Source of the DNA: an uncultured Prochlorococcus sp.
Lineage (GTDB): Bacteria; Cyanobacteriota; Cyanobacteriia; PCC-6307; Cyanobiaceae
Direction: 5' to 3'
NCBI GenBank assembly: GCA_902538515.1
Contig: CACBFH010000008.1
Coordinates: 1-37,745, forward strand
Length of the DNA stretch: 37,745 nt
Shown here piece after piece: positions 8,960-18,775 of the stretch. The notes under the pieces are model-generated. The model was not told where the DNA came from and made no database searches. It saw only the letters and a program-made list of their open reading frames with translations. The position numbers and the translations under genes were made by a program. Numbering within the stretch: position 1 is the first letter of the stretch; every line of letters starts with the position of its first letter.

Positions 8960-9085
8960 TTGACGTGTATTATTATTTAATTTTTTTTTGGTAGGTTTAG
9001 AAATGTTTAAAGAAGCAAGCAATATCTGAACAAAAAATAAATTTAGTGCATTTACTTGCTAAGGTCTTAAAAGTACAATTATTGA

Positions 9086-9790
9086 ATGACTTACAAAAGA
9101 GTTCTCTTAAAACTTAGTGGTGAAGCACTAATGGGCGACAAACCTTATGGTATCGACCCTGCTATAGTTCAATCAATTGCAGAGGATGTTTCAAAAGTAG
9201 TCGAAAATAATGTACAACTTGCAATAGTTGTTGGTGGCGGAAACATTTTTAGGGGGCTTAAAGGATCTGCAGACGGAATGGATCGTGCGACGGCTGATTA
9301 TGTTGGGATGCTAGCAACAGTAATGAACGCAATTTCACTTCAAGATGGTCTTGAGAGAGTAGGAGTTGCAACCAGAGTGCAAACAGCGATCGAAATGCAG
9401 GAAATTGCCGAACCCTACATTAGAAGAAGAGCAATGAGGCATCTAGAAAAAGGTAGAGTTGTAGTTTTCGGAGGAGGATGCGGAAATCCATTTTTTACAA
9501 CTGATACTACGGCAGCTTTGAGGGCAGCAGAGATAAACGCTGAAGTTGTTATGAAGGCTACTAAAGTTGATGGAGTATACGATCGAGATCCTAATCAATT
9601 TAAAGATGCAAAAAAATATTCCTCTCTAAGTTATCAACAAGTTCTTAGTGATGAAATTGCCGTAATGGATAGTACTGCGATTGCACTTTGCAAAGATAAT
9701 AATATCCCAATTATGGTTTTTGATATATTCAAAAAAGGAAATATTTCTAAAGCTGTTGATGGTGAGTCAATAGGCTCTTTAATTAGTTAA
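9086..9790 (+). CDS. pyrH: Uridylate (UMP) kinase
   Basis: This 234-residue protein phosphorylates UMP to UDP in pyrimidine nucleotide synthesis. It belongs to the amino-acid-kinase superfamily. The phosphate-binding loops KLSGEALMG and [10 protein letters not shown] and the [13 protein letters not shown] nucleotide region are intact. It starts at the ATG at 9086, with the first conserved lysine nine residues in. frr follows 17 bp downstream, reproducing the common bacterial pyrH-frr order. The 126-bp upstream spacer includes a poly-T tract and no other gene. Confidence 0.97.
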   Translation: MTYKRVLLKLSGEALMGDKPYGIDPAIVQSIAEDVSKVVENNVQLAIVVGGGNIFRGLKGSADGMDRATADYVGMLATVMNAISLQDGLERVGVATRVQTAIEMQEIAEPYIRRRAMRHLEKGRVVVFGGGCGNPFFTTDTTAALRAAEINAEVVMKATKVDGVYDRDPNQFKDAKKYSSLSYQQVLSDEIAVMDSTAIALCKDNNIPIMVFDIFKKGNISKAVDGESIGSLIS

Positions 9791-9807
9791 AGATCATTTA
9801 ATTTATT

Positions 9808-10356
9808 ATGAAAGAAAAAGAAATTCAAGAAAATATGAATAAGAGTATTGAAGCCACACAAAGAAACTTCAATACAATTAGGACAGGCAGAGCTAATTCT
9901 TCCTTGTTAGACAGAGTAAGTGTTGAGTACTACGGAACAGAAACACCAATCAAATCACTTGCCACTATAAGCACTGTTGATTCGCAAACAATTTCAATAC
10001 AACCTTTCGATATTTCATGTTTACAAGCGATAGAGAAATCTATTTCTATGAGTGATCTGGGTATTACTCCAAATAATGATGGGAAAGTAATAAGAATAAA
10101 TGTTCCTCCTTTAACTGAAGAAAGAAGAAAAGAATTTTGTAAATTAGCCTCAAAATATGCAGAGGAAGGAAAAGTAGCTTTGAGAAATATCAGAAGAGAT
10201 GCTATTGATAAAGAAAAAAAAGACGAAAAAGATGGTCTTATTTCTATTGACGAATCGAGAGATAATCAATCTGAAATTCAGAAAATTACTGATAAATATA
10301 TTTCTTTAATAGAAACTAAATTGTCTGAGAAAGAGAAGGAAATTCTAAAAGTTTGA
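9808..10356 (+). CDS. frr: Ribosome recycling factor
   Basis: This 182-residue protein works with EF-G to split post-termination ribosomes. The family signatures are all present: [15 protein letters not shown] at the N-terminus, [15 protein letters not shown] in the middle, and a C-terminal [22 protein letters not shown] helix (given here only as its location, about residues 154-180). Length is standard. Its stop overlaps the TTG start of the next gene by four bases (TTGA), so the downstream flavoprotein is probably coupled translationally to frr. Confidence 0.97.
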   Translation: MKEKEIQENMNKSIEATQRNFNTIRTGRANSSLLDRVSVEYYGTETPIKSLATISTVDSQTISIQPFDISCLQAIEKSISMSDLGITPNNDGKVIRINVPPLTEERRKEFCKLASKYAEEGKVALRNIRRDAIDKEKKDEKDGLISIDESRDNQSEIQKITDKYISLIETKLSEKEKEILKV

Positions 10357-11486
10357 TAGGCTTCGACGTTGTAATAATTGGTGGAGGTTTAGCAGGATCT
10401 TCCACCGCTCTTAACCTAATAAAGAAAGGATATTCAGTTCTAATTATTGAAAAAGAAAAATCCCAAAACTATAAACCATGTGCAGGTGGTATGGCTTCTT
10501 CAATGAAAAGATTTCTTCCTTTAAATATTGAAGATTGCATAGAATCAAAAATTAAGAATGTTGAATTCAGATGGATGGCTGGAGATAATGTAACTGCTGA
10601 TCTAACTGGTGAATCCCCATTTTGGATTGTTAAAAGAGAAAAACTAGATCAATTATTACTTAATGAATCCTTAAGTAATGGAGCTCAGATAATGAGACCA
10701 TTATTGATAGAAAAAATCATAAAAAAAAATGATAAATGGGAAGTTACCTGCAATAACAAAACAAAATATATTTCAGAATTTCTTGTAATTGCAGATGGAT
10801 CCCAATCGAAATGGGCAAGCTACTTTAATTTAGGTCCAAGAAAACCGAAATTTGCCAACACAATCTCATTCAGATTGAAAGGGTTAGGTGAAATACCTAG
10901 TGATGCAGTTAGATTTGAGTTTGGATTTATAAAATATGGTTTTGCATGGGCATTCCCCCTAAGAGAAAATTTAAATATTGGTTTAGGTACTTTTATAAAT
11001 AATGGTCCTCTAAAAAATCAGGCTATAAATGAACAGGTAATCAGAAGCTTTGGTTTTGATGATTTCCCTCAAAAAATAATCAGTAAGAAATTGAGAATAT
11101 GGAATGGATTCCACTCAATTAATGGTGACAAAGTTTTAGCGGTTGGAGATGCAGCATCTCTATGTGATCCATTTTTGGCTGAAGGAATTAGACCATCCTT
11201 AATTAGCAGTTTTTATGCTGCAGAATACATAGATCAGTGCCTATCAAGAAAAGTGGATGATTTAAATCTTTATACGAAAAAAATTAACAACATTTGGGGG
11301 AAATCAATGTCTTGGGGGAGGAGAATAGCTCAAGTATTTTATAGATTTCCCAGAACTGGTTATCAATTAGGTGTCAAAAGAAAAACAGCACCTAAACGTA
11401 TTGCTCAAATATTATCAGGAGAAATGAGTTATGAAGATATTGCGAAAAGAGTTATCAGAAGACTTTTAACAAAAGGTGAGGCTTAA
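10353..11486 (+). CDS. Geranylgeranyl-reductase-family FAD-dependent oxidoreductase
   Basis: This 377-residue flavoprotein has an N-terminal Rossmann FAD motif, GGGLAG, at 10-15. It also has the PCAGGM block typical of the geranylgeranyl reductase family at about 42-47, and the second FAD-contact motif [16 protein letters not shown]. The family includes ChlP (chlorophyll phytol tail reduction) and archaeal lipid reductases. This protein seems to be a paralogue rather than ChlP itself, so its isoprenoid or other substrate is unknown. Translation must begin at TTG 10353, overlapping frr, because the FAD motif starts only ten residues later and no ATG precedes it. It ends the pyrH-frr cluster and is convergent with tal. 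Confidence 0.8.
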   Translation: MIGFDVVIIGGGLAGSSTALNLIKKGYSVLIIEKEKSQNYKPCAGGMASSMKRFLPLNIEDCIESKIKNVEFRWMAGDNVTADLTGESPFWIVKREKLDQLLLNESLSNGAQIMRPLLIEKIIKKNDKWEVTCNNKTKYISEFLVIADGSQSKWASYFNLGPRKPKFANTISFRLKGLGEIPSDAVRFEFGFIKYGFAWAFPLRENLNIGLGTFINNGPLKNQAINEQVIRSFGFDDFPQKIISKKLRIWNGFHSINGDKVLAVGDAASLCDPFLAEGIRPSLISSFYAAEYIDQCLSRKVDDLNLYTKKINNIWGKSMSWGRRIAQVFYRFPRTGYQLGVKRKTAPKRIAQILSGEMSYEDIAKRVIRRLLTKGEA

Positions 11487-11510
11487 TTCTATTTCAAATC
11501 AAACTTAAAT

Positions 11511-12512
11511 TTAGTTAGCAGAAATCAATTTGTGATTTTTAATCTCTGCATATCTCTTTAGTAGTAGCTCTTCCAATTCTTCTATAGCCTTACTGAATCC
11601 AGTGATTCCCTCACTTAGCTTTTCACTTGCCATTTGATCTTCTAACATACTTAATCTGAAATCTTTTTCTTTAAATTCGTAGTCAATAGAATTATTTATT
11701 TGGGTACTTACATCTAATTTTCTAACTAACTCTCCTTTTTCTTTTTTCAGTTCCTCAAGAAATTTTGGTGCGATTGTTAAAAGATCGCAACCTGCCAATT
11801 CTTTTATTTCATCAGTATTTCTAAAACTCGCTCCCATTACTTCTGTCTTGAATCCCTTTTCTTTAAAGTACTTGTATATTTGTGTAACCGAAATAACACC
11901 AGGGTCTTCAGCACCAACAAAACTAGTTTTACCAGTTTTTGCTTTATGCCAATCTAATATACGCCCAACAAAAGGAGAAATTAGAGTTATCTTTGCATTG
12001 GCACAAGATACCGCTTGGCAGAAGTTAAAAAGTAAAGTTAAGTTGCACTTAATACCCTCTTTCTCCAAAATTTCAGCTGCCTTAATTCCCTCCCAAGTTG
12101 CGGCAATCTTAATCAAAATTCTCTCCTTTTCAATTCCAAAATTATTATAAATTTTGATCAATTTTCTCGCTTTTTTTACAGTAGCTTCAGTGTCAAAGCT
12201 CAGTCTTGCATCAACTTCTGTAGATACTCGCCCTGAAATAATTTTCAATATTTCTTTTCCAAAAAATACTGAAACTTGGTCAACAGTTTCTTTAATTAAT
12301 TCAATTTTAGAGAATCCATGGGGCAATGCATTTTCTGAACTTTCTAAAGCTTTATCAATTAATTTCACATAATCAGGGTTTTTAGCAGCCGCAAGTATTA
12401 GCGATGGATTAGTGGTGGCATCCCTTGGTTGAAATTTTTTTATCGAATCTAAATCTCCAGTATCAGCAACAACAACGGTCATTGAGGACAATTGTTCCAA
12501 AATTGATTTCAT
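11511..12512 (-). CDS. tal: Transaldolase
   Basis: This 333-residue TalB-type enzyme of the pentose phosphate pathway moves a dihydroxyacetone unit between sugar phosphates through a Schiff base. Key features are the [10 protein letters not shown] segment at 31-40, Schiff-base Lys135 in [12 protein letters not shown], and the conserved [12 protein letters not shown] and [11 protein letters not shown] strands. There is no EF-hand extension of the kind found in some cyanobacterial transaldolases. Transaldolase supports the night-time oxidative pentose phosphate pathway, and phages of this lineage carry a different short version (TalC). The gene is convergent with the flavoprotein gene, 24 bp apart. 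Confidence 0.96.
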   Translation of the reverse strand: MKSILEQLSSMTVVVADTGDLDSIKKFQPRDATTNPSLILAAAKNPDYVKLIDKALESSENALPHGFSKIELIKETVDQVSVFFGKEILKIISGRVSTEVDARLSFDTEATVKKARKLIKIYNNFGIEKERILIKIAATWEGIKAAEILEKEGIKCNLTLLFNFCQAVSCANAKITLISPFVGRILDWHKAKTGKTSFVGAEDPGVISVTQIYKYFKEKGFKTEVMGASFRNTDEIKELAGCDLLTIAPKFLEELKKEKGELVRKLDVSTQINNSIDYEFKEKDFRLSMLEDQMASEKLSEGITGFSKAIEELEELLLKRYAEIKNHKLISAN

Positions 12513-12604
12513 ATCTAGATAACCATATATATATTTATAAACTAGCTTTAATTCCTAATGAAATCATCTAATAATGAACTAAATATTTATAAAATCGGAA
12601 AATT

Positions 12605-14359
12605 TTAGGGTTTTTTAACAATCATTCCTTCATCTTTAATTTTAGGAGGTATTTTTTCAATTACTATCAAACTCTCTATAATTTCTTTCGCAACTGGTAC
12701 TGCAACAGTTGAACCATATGCATATGATTTAGATGGCTCATCAACGACTACAAGGACAACATATTTAGGATCATTAACTGGTAAGGTCGCCACAAAACTG
12801 CAAACTTTTTTACTTGTATAGGAACCATTTAAGGCTTTTTGGGAAGTGCCAGTTTTCCCTGCTATCCTAAAACCTTCTATTTTCACTCCAGATCCACTAC
12901 CTTTATCAACTACGCTCTCCATCCATTCAAGAACAGTTTTAGAGACTTCGTGTGAAAAAAATTGTTTTTTTGGATTTCTATTAACTCTTTCTTTAAAAGT
13001 TGAAGTTACATGAGGAGTCACTTCAAAACCACCATTTGCTAAAGCCGCATGAAGTTGAACCAATTTAAGTGGCGAGATTGAGAACCCTTTACCAAAAGAA
13101 GTCACCGCAGGCTCAATTGATTGATTTACAAATAAATCTTTTCTCTTTAGTTGGCCAGCAGTTGATTCAAATAAGTCAGTCTGTAAATTTTTATTTATAC
13201 CTAAATTATTTAGCCAATCCCAATAAATTGTGGGGTCTAAATTTTGCATTATTTTTACCATCCCAACATTACTGGAAACCTGCAATACTCTTGGATAGTC
13301 AATGTATCCATTACCTTTTTTATCCCAATTAGAAAGTGTCCATCCTCCAACATTAATTTTTCCATTATCTTCAACAAATCCATCTTTCTGAACTACTTTT
13401 TCTTCTAAAGCCAGGGCAAGATTAATAGGTTTAAAAGTTGAACCAGGCTCAAATAAATCTTGAGAATACCAACCCCTAAAGAGTTCAGAATCATACTGCC
13501 AAAATTTATTTGGATCATATGACGGAGCTGAAACCAACGAGAGAATCCGACCATTATTAACATCCATAACTATGGCAAATCCCTTCTTTGCTTTCCATTT
13601 GCTTACTTGCTTTGATAATGCATTGAATGACGCTTTCTGTAATTTTGAATCTATAGTTAAGCCTAAACTTTTGTAATCAGAAATAAAATCACCTGGCGCT
13701 GAATTATCCGGTAGAGGAGTTCCATCTCCTCCTCTTTTTATTAAATTACTTTTATTAAAAACTTTAATTTGATTATCTAAATGAAGCTCTAAACCCGCTG
13801 AAGCTATATTCTCATCATTAACAAAACCGACAAGATTAGAGTAAAGCTCCCCTTGTGGATAATATCTTTGCGAATATTTAAACAAATCAAGTCCACTTAT
13901 TTGAAGGCTCTTAATCTTTTCAGCTTTTCCTTCGGAAATTTCATCCAAAAGCATGATACCACTCATTTTATTATTAAATTTACTCAAGAGTATTTCATCA
14001 TTAATGTCTAATATATCTGACAATTTTTCTGTAACTTCTTCAATACTCCGAACTCTGTTAATTGAATCACCAGGAAAATTAAAATATTTTGGATGGGCCC
14101 ATAATTTGTAGAGCGGTTTATCGTAAGCAATTAGTCTATTATTTCTATCAACAATCGCTCTCCTTTTTTTTAAAGCGTTAGTTTTAGAAGACTGTATTAA
14201 TCTAGCTTTCCTTTGCAAATCAGAGGCGTTAAAGACTTGCAATTGAACTAACCTACCAAACAAAAAAAATATTAATAGTAAGCTAAAAATATAGAGAAAT
14301 TTAAATCTTCTTTGATCAATAGGTAATAGACGAACAATTTTCTTGTATTTTTTCATCAA
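12605..14359 (-). CDS. ftsI: Penicillin-binding protein FtsI (septal peptidoglycan transpeptidase)
   Basis: This 584-residue class B PBP has a short cytoplasmic N-terminus and a single membrane anchor at about 20-40. A dimerisation domain follows, and then the transpeptidase domain. The three catalytic motifs are intact: SxxK as STFK with Ser307 and Lys310, SSN at 362-364, and KTG at 502-504. No PASTA repeats are present. It cross-links septal peptidoglycan during division. Its ATG overlaps the end of the upstream small membrane protein gene by four bases, the position ftsL holds in many bacteria. The alternative start at the second methionine changes nothing important. Confidence 0.95.
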   Translation of the reverse strand: MMKKYKKIVRLLPIDQRRFKFLYIFSLLLIFFLFGRLVQLQVFNASDLQRKARLIQSSKTNALKKRRAIVDRNNRLIAYDKPLYKLWAHPKYFNFPGDSINRVRSIEEVTEKLSDILDINDEILLSKFNNKMSGIMLLDEISEGKAEKIKSLQISGLDLFKYSQRYYPQGELYSNLVGFVNDENIASAGLELHLDNQIKVFNKSNLIKRGGDGTPLPDNSAPGDFISDYKSLGLTIDSKLQKASFNALSKQVSKWKAKKGFAIVMDVNNGRILSLVSAPSYDPNKFWQYDSELFRGWYSQDLFEPGSTFKPINLALALEEKVVQKDGFVEDNGKINVGGWTLSNWDKKGNGYIDYPRVLQVSSNVGMVKIMQNLDPTIYWDWLNNLGINKNLQTDLFESTAGQLKRKDLFVNQSIEPAVTSFGKGFSISPLKLVQLHAALANGGFEVTPHVTSTFKERVNRNPKKQFFSHEVSKTVLEWMESVVDKGSGSGVKIEGFRIAGKTGTSQKALNGSYTSKKVCSFVATLPVNDPKYVVLVVVDEPSKSYAYGSTVAVPVAKEIIESLIVIEKIPPKIKDEGMIVKKP

Positions 14360-14784
14360 TATCCTCTTTGATATTTGCTATCACTAAAACCTTGAATGAA
14401 ACTACTTAAATTTTTCTTAAATAAACTTTCTTTTTTTTCTGGAAGTTTATCTAGATAAATTAAATCTTCAGGTTTAGTTTTTCTATAATTATTAATAGAC
14501 TCAAGTTCGCTAATATAAAATTCCTCAATTTTAGAAATATAATCAATGAGATTATTATTGATAGCTCTTGTTTTAGATATGTTTTTATATGTATTTGACC
14601 ATTTTCTTTGACTATTAAAAGACAAGAAAAATAAGGTGAAAATTAATACCAAAAGAGAGATATTAATTGTGTCGAAAATTTGATGTATTAATTTGATATT
14701 AATTATGGATATTTTTTCAGAATTTTTTTTAATTTCATATAAAACTTTTTTTTTGAAATTATGTTGATTCACATAAGGTTTCAT
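14356..14784 (-). CDS. Small single-pass membrane protein, FtsL-like by position and topology
   Basis: This 142-residue protein has a basic cytoplasmic N-terminus (about 1-45), one transmembrane helix (about 47-65, ISLLVLIFTLFFLSF), and then a charged extracytoplasmic segment (about 66-110) with coiled-coil character and a tail. This topology, together with its place directly upstream of and overlapping ftsI, matches FtsL, a poorly conserved subunit of the FtsQLB/FtsWI complex. I recognise no sequence signature that proves it, so FtsL is a hypothesis. Its composition is very rich in N, K, I and S, like its neighbours. Confidence 0.6.
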   Translation of the reverse strand: MKPYVNQHNFKKKVLYEIKKNSEKISIINIKLIHQIFDTINISLLVLIFTLFFLSFNSQRKWSNTYKNISKTRAINNNLIDYISKIEEFYISELESINNYRKTKPEDLIYLDKLPEKKESLFKKNLSSFIQGFSDSKYQRGY

Positions 14785-14869
14785 CTATGATTTTTTATTT
14801 AAATAAAAGAAGTGTTATTAATTAAATAAACATCTTTTTGTTTGATTCGCAAGTAAAAAATTAAATTCT

Positions 14870-16231
14870 TTATGTCCTCAATAAGAACAAATTTAAGAAA
14901 GTCAATCCATTCCATAAAGAATGCATAATCACTGAGGAAAACAAACTCCCTGAGGCGATTCTCGTAATTGCTAATCCAATCCCTAGAACAAATAATGGGG
15001 GCATTTCTCCCAAACTTAAATGAGCTAATGCAAAGATAAATGCTGAAACAATAATGCCAGAAATTACTCCAAAATTTCTTGATAGAGTTGGTAGTAAAAT
15101 ACCGCGAAATATAATCTCCTCAAACAGAGGAGCTATTATAGTTGTCGTTAAAAATAATAGAAAAAATGATAAGTAATTATTATTATTAAGAACGATTTCT
15201 AGCAAAGGGTTACTACCATTTTGGTTAGCGATCAGACTATTCATAATTAGAGAGATCAATAAAACAAAAGGAACAATTGTTAACCAACCTTTAATTCCCT
15301 GAATAATTGCATATTTAACAGGTAAGAAATTGAACTGTAAATAATCCTTTTTAAAAGAAAATTCACCATTCAAAGATTTTAGCTGATAATAAACTATCCC
15401 TAATGGAGGAATAGCCATAAAAAGATATCCAAAGAAAATTTTTAAAGATTGAGACAATTCATTAGAGATATTTTTAGAGAAAATTTCAATCAAACTGATA
15501 GAAAACAAAGGTGATACAACTTCTCCTAAAACAACAAATCCACCTGCAATTAATAAAACCATATCTATCAATTCTAAATCTAAGTAATTAATTTCTTTCC
15601 AATCAAACTTTTTTAAAGATATTGTTGTCCATAATATTTTTAAAGCCAAAATAGAGCCAATAAGTATTGTTAAAAGTGGTATTAGTCTTATAGCTAATAT
15701 TTTTAAAAACATTTTGCTTGAAAATGTTTTTGTTATTAATGCACTATCGTCAAAATCAAATTTCCTACTTAAAAGGTGATATAAAAATCTATCACCTTTA
15801 TATAAATCAAATTTATCAGAACTTGGTTTATATAAATTATTTTTAGATTTTTTTTCTATTTCATCAATCAGAAATTTAAATTTTTTATTTTCAATATCTT
15901 TGGAAACATTTTTATAGATAATAGGAACATTTGATTTTGAAGTAATTATTCGAATTAATTTATTTCTTTCTGTTAGCTCTTCAAATGAGACATCAGAGAG
16001 TGATTTATTTATTTGATCAACAGGATCATTAATGATAAAAAATTTTTTAAGCTTTACAGGTATTGATTGGACAGATAATTCAGCAATTTCTAACTCTTTT
16101 TGACTAATATCAAATGAAACAGATGGTCTATTTAAACTGTCTCTTAAGCCTTGTTGCCATACAAAAAAAGTTATGACTATAGAAATAAAAGCTAAAGTGA
16201 GTTTTGACTTAGAAATATTTTTAAAGATCAT
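14870..16231 (-). CDS. CPBP (CAAX/type II) intramembrane metalloprotease family protein
   Basis: This 453-residue integral membrane protein has an N-terminal membrane anchor (about 10-26), then a hydrophilic region (about 30-175), then several membrane spans. The C-terminal CPBP domain shows motif 1 as EEIIFRG (the glutamate pair and arginine) and motif 2 as ALAHLSLGEM with the catalytic histidine. A third region near the C-terminus contains the SVIMHSLWNGLTF histidine-asparagine motif. Members cleave or modify prenylated or other membrane proteins; substrates of the cyanobacterial proteins are unknown. The long extracytoplasmic-looking insert before the CPBP domain is unusual compared with short CPBP proteins. 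It is divergent from the tandem phosphatase gene across 117 bp. Confidence 0.85.
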   Translation of the reverse strand: MIFKNISKSKLTLAFISIVITFFVWQQGLRDSLNRPSVSFDISQKELEIAELSVQSIPVKLKKFFIINDPVDQINKSLSDVSFEELTERNKLIRIITSKSNVPIIYKNVSKDIENKKFKFLIDEIEKKSKNNLYKPSSDKFDLYKGDRFLYHLLSRKFDFDDSALITKTFSSKMFLKILAIRLIPLLTILIGSILALKILWTTISLKKFDWKEINYLDLELIDMVLLIAGGFVVLGEVVSPLFSISLIEIFSKNISNELSQSLKIFFGYLFMAIPPLGIVYYQLKSLNGEFSFKKDYLQFNFLPVKYAIIQGIKGWLTIVPFVLLISLIMNSLIANQNGSNPLLEIVLNNNNYLSFFLLFLTTTIIAPLFEEIIFRGILLPTLSRNFGVISGIIVSAFIFALAHLSLGEMPPLFVLGIGLAITRIASGSLFSSVIMHSLWNGLTFLNLFLLRT

Positions 16232-16348
16232 AACTTATTATATTCTTTAAAAACTATAGTTAGTTATCATTGTATTTTCTTATATTTATGTATCTATTTT
16301 AATCACGCCATGAGATGATTAAATTATCTTAATTTTCAAATTTATATA

Positions 16349-17677
16349 ATGGCTATAAGATTATTTTTAGTTAGGCACGGACTAAGCAGTTTCAATGCAA
16401 AAGGATTAATTCAAGGAAGAACAGACGATTCAATATTAACCGATGAAGGATACGAACAAGCCCGAAAAGCAGGAAAAGCATTATCAAAAATAAACTTCGA
16501 TAAAATCTATTCCTCCCCACTTGTGAGAGCGGCAGAGACTGCAAAAACAATTAAAAAGACCTTCAATAAAGAACAAAATATTGTATTCGATGATAATTTG
16601 CTGGAGGTAGATCTTAGTGAATGGTCTGGTCTAAAAATTGATGAAATAAAAAAGAAATTTCCAGAAATTTACCCTTTGTGGAAAAATGATCCAGAAAATC
16701 TTATCTTAAAAAGAAATGAAAATAAAACTTATAAACCAATTCAAGAGTTATTTTTTCAAGCAACAAATTTTGTAAAAGACATTTTAAAAATTTATCTAGA
16801 CAAAGATGATATAAATATTTTAGTTGTTGGACATAATGCAATTCTCAGATGTTTAATACTCTTGTTATTAGGAAAGCCTAAGCAAGGTTTTAGAAAAATA
16901 AGATTAGAAAATGCTTCTTTCTCGATACTCAATATTTCGAAGAAAGATAACTCTTTTAAGACTCAAATTGAATGCTTAAATCAAACTTCCCATCTTAATA
17001 AAAATATTCCAAATAAAATTGGAGATTCCAGAATATTTCTAATAAGGCATGGTGAAACTAACTGGAACAAAGAAGGTAGATTTCAAGGCCAAATTGATAT
17101 CCCTTTAAATGAAAACGGAAAAGATCAAGCCAGAAAGACTTTTGAATATTTGAGAAATATTTCTTTCAATAAGGCATTTTCAAGTTCAATGCTTAGGCCT
17201 TATGAGACTGCACAAATAATCCTTCAAAATAACAAAGATTTAAAAATTGAGAAAATAGATTCACTCGTAGAAATCAGTCACGGATTGTGGGAGGGTAAAT
17301 TAGAAGCAGAAATTAGAGAAGAGTGGCCTGATTTACTAAAAAATTGGCATGATAAACCTGAAGAAGTAATAATGCCCGAAGGCGAATCTATAAAAGATGT
17401 ATCTGAAAGGTCAGTAGAATCTTTTGACAAAATTTGTTTATCTCAAAAGAATAATGATCAAACCCTCATGGTTGCTCATGATGCAGTCAATAAAACTCTA
17501 ATTTGTAATATCCTTGGGATTAATTATTCAAATATTTGGATGATAAAACAGGGTAATGGCGGCATAACTATAATTGATCTTTTTAATGATCCTAATAAGC
17601 CCCCTGTGATTAGCGCTCTTAACATTACAACACACCTGGGGGGAATACTTGATTCAACTGCTTCAGGAGCACTTTAA
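16349..17677 (+). CDS. Tandem histidine phosphatase (two phosphoglycerate-mutase-like domains)
   Basis: This 442-residue protein has two complete histidine-phosphatase domains. Domain 1 has RHG at 9-11, a candidate acid E86 in LLEVDLSEW, and H162 in VGHN. Domain 2 has RHGETNWN from 233, E308 in EISHGLWEG, and H377 in AHDA. All catalytic histidines and arginines are present in both halves. Cyanobacterial genomes usually label it phosphoglycerate mutase (gpmB). The two-domain layout resembles plant 2-carboxy-D-arabinitol-1-phosphate phosphatase, which removes a Rubisco inhibitor. The true substrate is not determined by sequence: a sugar-phosphate phosphatase is at least as likely as a mutase. 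It is transcribed alone and is convergent with lepB. Confidence 0.85.
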   Translation: MAIRLFLVRHGLSSFNAKGLIQGRTDDSILTDEGYEQARKAGKALSKINFDKIYSSPLVRAAETAKTIKKTFNKEQNIVFDDNLLEVDLSEWSGLKIDEIKKKFPEIYPLWKNDPENLILKRNENKTYKPIQELFFQATNFVKDILKIYLDKDDINILVVGHNAILRCLILLLLGKPKQGFRKIRLENASFSILNISKKDNSFKTQIECLNQTSHLNKNIPNKIGDSRIFLIRHGETNWNKEGRFQGQIDIPLNENGKDQARKTFEYLRNISFNKAFSSSMLRPYETAQIILQNNKDLKIEKIDSLVEISHGLWEGKLEAEIREEWPDLLKNWHDKPEEVIMPEGESIKDVSERSVESFDKICLSQKNNDQTLMVAHDAVNKTLICNILGINYSNIWMIKQGNGGITIIDLFNDPNKPPVISALNITTHLGGILDSTASGAL

Positions 17678-17722
17678 ATTAAGCCTTGTTAAAAATTTAT
17701 TTTGATAAAGTCAGAGTCAGGA

Positions 17723-17748
17723 AAAGGCTTTATTTACTGAAAAAGCCA
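17723..17748 (-). terminator. Hairpin terminator spanning the lepB stop codon
   Basis: On the minus strand the stem GGCTTT / AAAGCC (6 bp, 10-nt loop holding the TAA stop at 17730-17732) is followed immediately by TTTTCC. That is a compact intrinsic-terminator shape at the end of the lepB cluster, with half the stem inside the coding region. Confidence 0.45.
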
Positions 17749-18401
17749 ACTTGACTAAGAGGCCAAAATCTGAAATATGCTTTACCAATTATCTCTTTTT
17801 TATGAAGAAATTTACTTCCAGGCCAATATCTTCCATCCCAGCTATTTGACCTATTATCACCTAAAACTAAAAAATGATCTTCTGGCACTTTTATGTTTTC
17901 AAATTTACCACAATTATTAAATAGGGATAATGAGCACTTATAAGAGACATAGGGTTCAGGGATTAATTTATTATTTATTATTAATTCACCATTAGAGTTT
18001 ACACTTACGATTTCTCCTGGAAGGGCCACCACTCTTTTAATATAAGCATCACAAGCTTGATCCCTCAAACCAGGAATAAACGACATTGGAGGAAAACTCA
18101 TAAAAAAACAATATCTTTTATTTGGTAAAGGCTTAGATCTTGATGAAATTAATTTTTTGTCAAACGAGTAAGGTGAGTTAAAAACAACAATATCTCCTCT
18201 TTTTGGAAAAGAGTTTCTTAGCGAAAATTTTTCAATAATTAACCTATCATTTATTTGTAATTCTGGGAGCATTGAACCAGAAGGGATATAACGTGGTTCT
18301 GCAAAAAATGATCTACAAGAAGAAACAAAAAAAGTTAATAGAATTAATAGACCCCATTCTTTTAAAAAACTTTTTATGTAACCAGACATAGGATTAATCA
18401 A
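17730..18401 (-). CDS. lepB: Signal peptidase I
   Basis: This 223-residue membrane-anchored serine protease removes signal peptides from exported and thylakoid-lumen proteins. One N-terminal membrane segment (about 15-34) precedes box B (RYIPSGSM), with the catalytic serine Ser43. Lys122 in YIKRVVALPGE is the general base, and the LGDNRSNSWDGRYWP box follows. It is the last gene of a minus-strand run with the ArsC-like (17 bp upstream) and pyrophosphatase-like genes. Met5 is an alternative start with little effect. Confidence 0.95.
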   Translation of the reverse strand: MINPMSGYIKSFLKEWGLLILLTFFVSSCRSFFAEPRYIPSGSMLPELQINDRLIIEKFSLRNSFPKRGDIVVFNSPYSFDKKLISSRSKPLPNKRYCFFMSFPPMSFIPGLRDQACDAYIKRVVALPGEIVSVNSNGELIINNKLIPEPYVSYKCSLSLFNNCGKFENIKVPEDHFLVLGDNRSNSWDGRYWPGSKFLHKKEIIGKAYFRFWPLSQVGFFSK

Positions 18402-18418
18402 GTCTTGATTTTCTAAAC

Positions 18419-18775
18419 TTATAAAAATTGTTTTGCATATTCAATTTCCTTAAAGCCTAATATTACTTTTTTCCCTTCGTGAATCAAAAATGGTCTTTTT
18501 ATTAATTTTCCATCAGTTAAAAGAAGTTGAATAATTTCTTCCTTTGACAAACGATCGATATCAAGATCAAGAGTTTTAAAGGCTTTACCTCTTGTATTAA
18601 AAATCCTTTTCTTATCATCAGAGTATTGTTCTAAGGCTAGATTTAAATAATTAACAAGTGGAGGTTCTTTTACAATATCAATTAACTGAAATTCAAAATC
18701 TTTGCTTTCAAGCCACTTCGCAGCTTTTCGGCATGTAGAGCATTTTAAATAACTATAAAAAATTATTTTTTTCAA
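18419..18775 (-). CDS. ArsC/Spx/MgsR family thioredoxin-fold protein
   Basis: This 118-residue protein starts with a beta strand and a redox motif C12-S-T-C15 (KCSTCRKAAKWL). It continues with a KEPP segment and the family's C-terminal RPFLIHEG ... ILGFKE block. The glutaredoxin-type arsenate reductase ArsC has one catalytic cysteine here, whereas Spx/MgsR/YffB relatives have CxxC or related motifs, so true arsenate reductase activity is uncertain. A redox or regulatory role is possible. Its start overlaps the end of the upstream pyrophosphatase-like gene by four bases (ATGA), a sign of coupling. Confidence 0.85.
   Translation of the reverse strand: MKKIIFYSYLKCSTCRKAAKWLESKDFEFQLIDIVKEPPLVNYLNLALEQYSDDKKRIFNTRGKAFKTLDLDIDRLSKEEIIQLLLTDGKLIKRPFLIHEGKKVILGFKEIEYAKQFL

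Noticed and set aside
8223..9085. Cobalamin riboswitch near cobO
   Set aside because: The leader of cobO is only about 44 bp and neither spacer shows a B12-box-like conserved core.
17681..17732. Long-range AAGCCTT / AAGGCTT pairing as a terminator for the tandem phosphatase gene
   Set aside because: The loop would be about 38 nt and no T run follows on the plus strand. The local GGCTTT / AAAGCC hairpin on the minus strand explains the second arm better.
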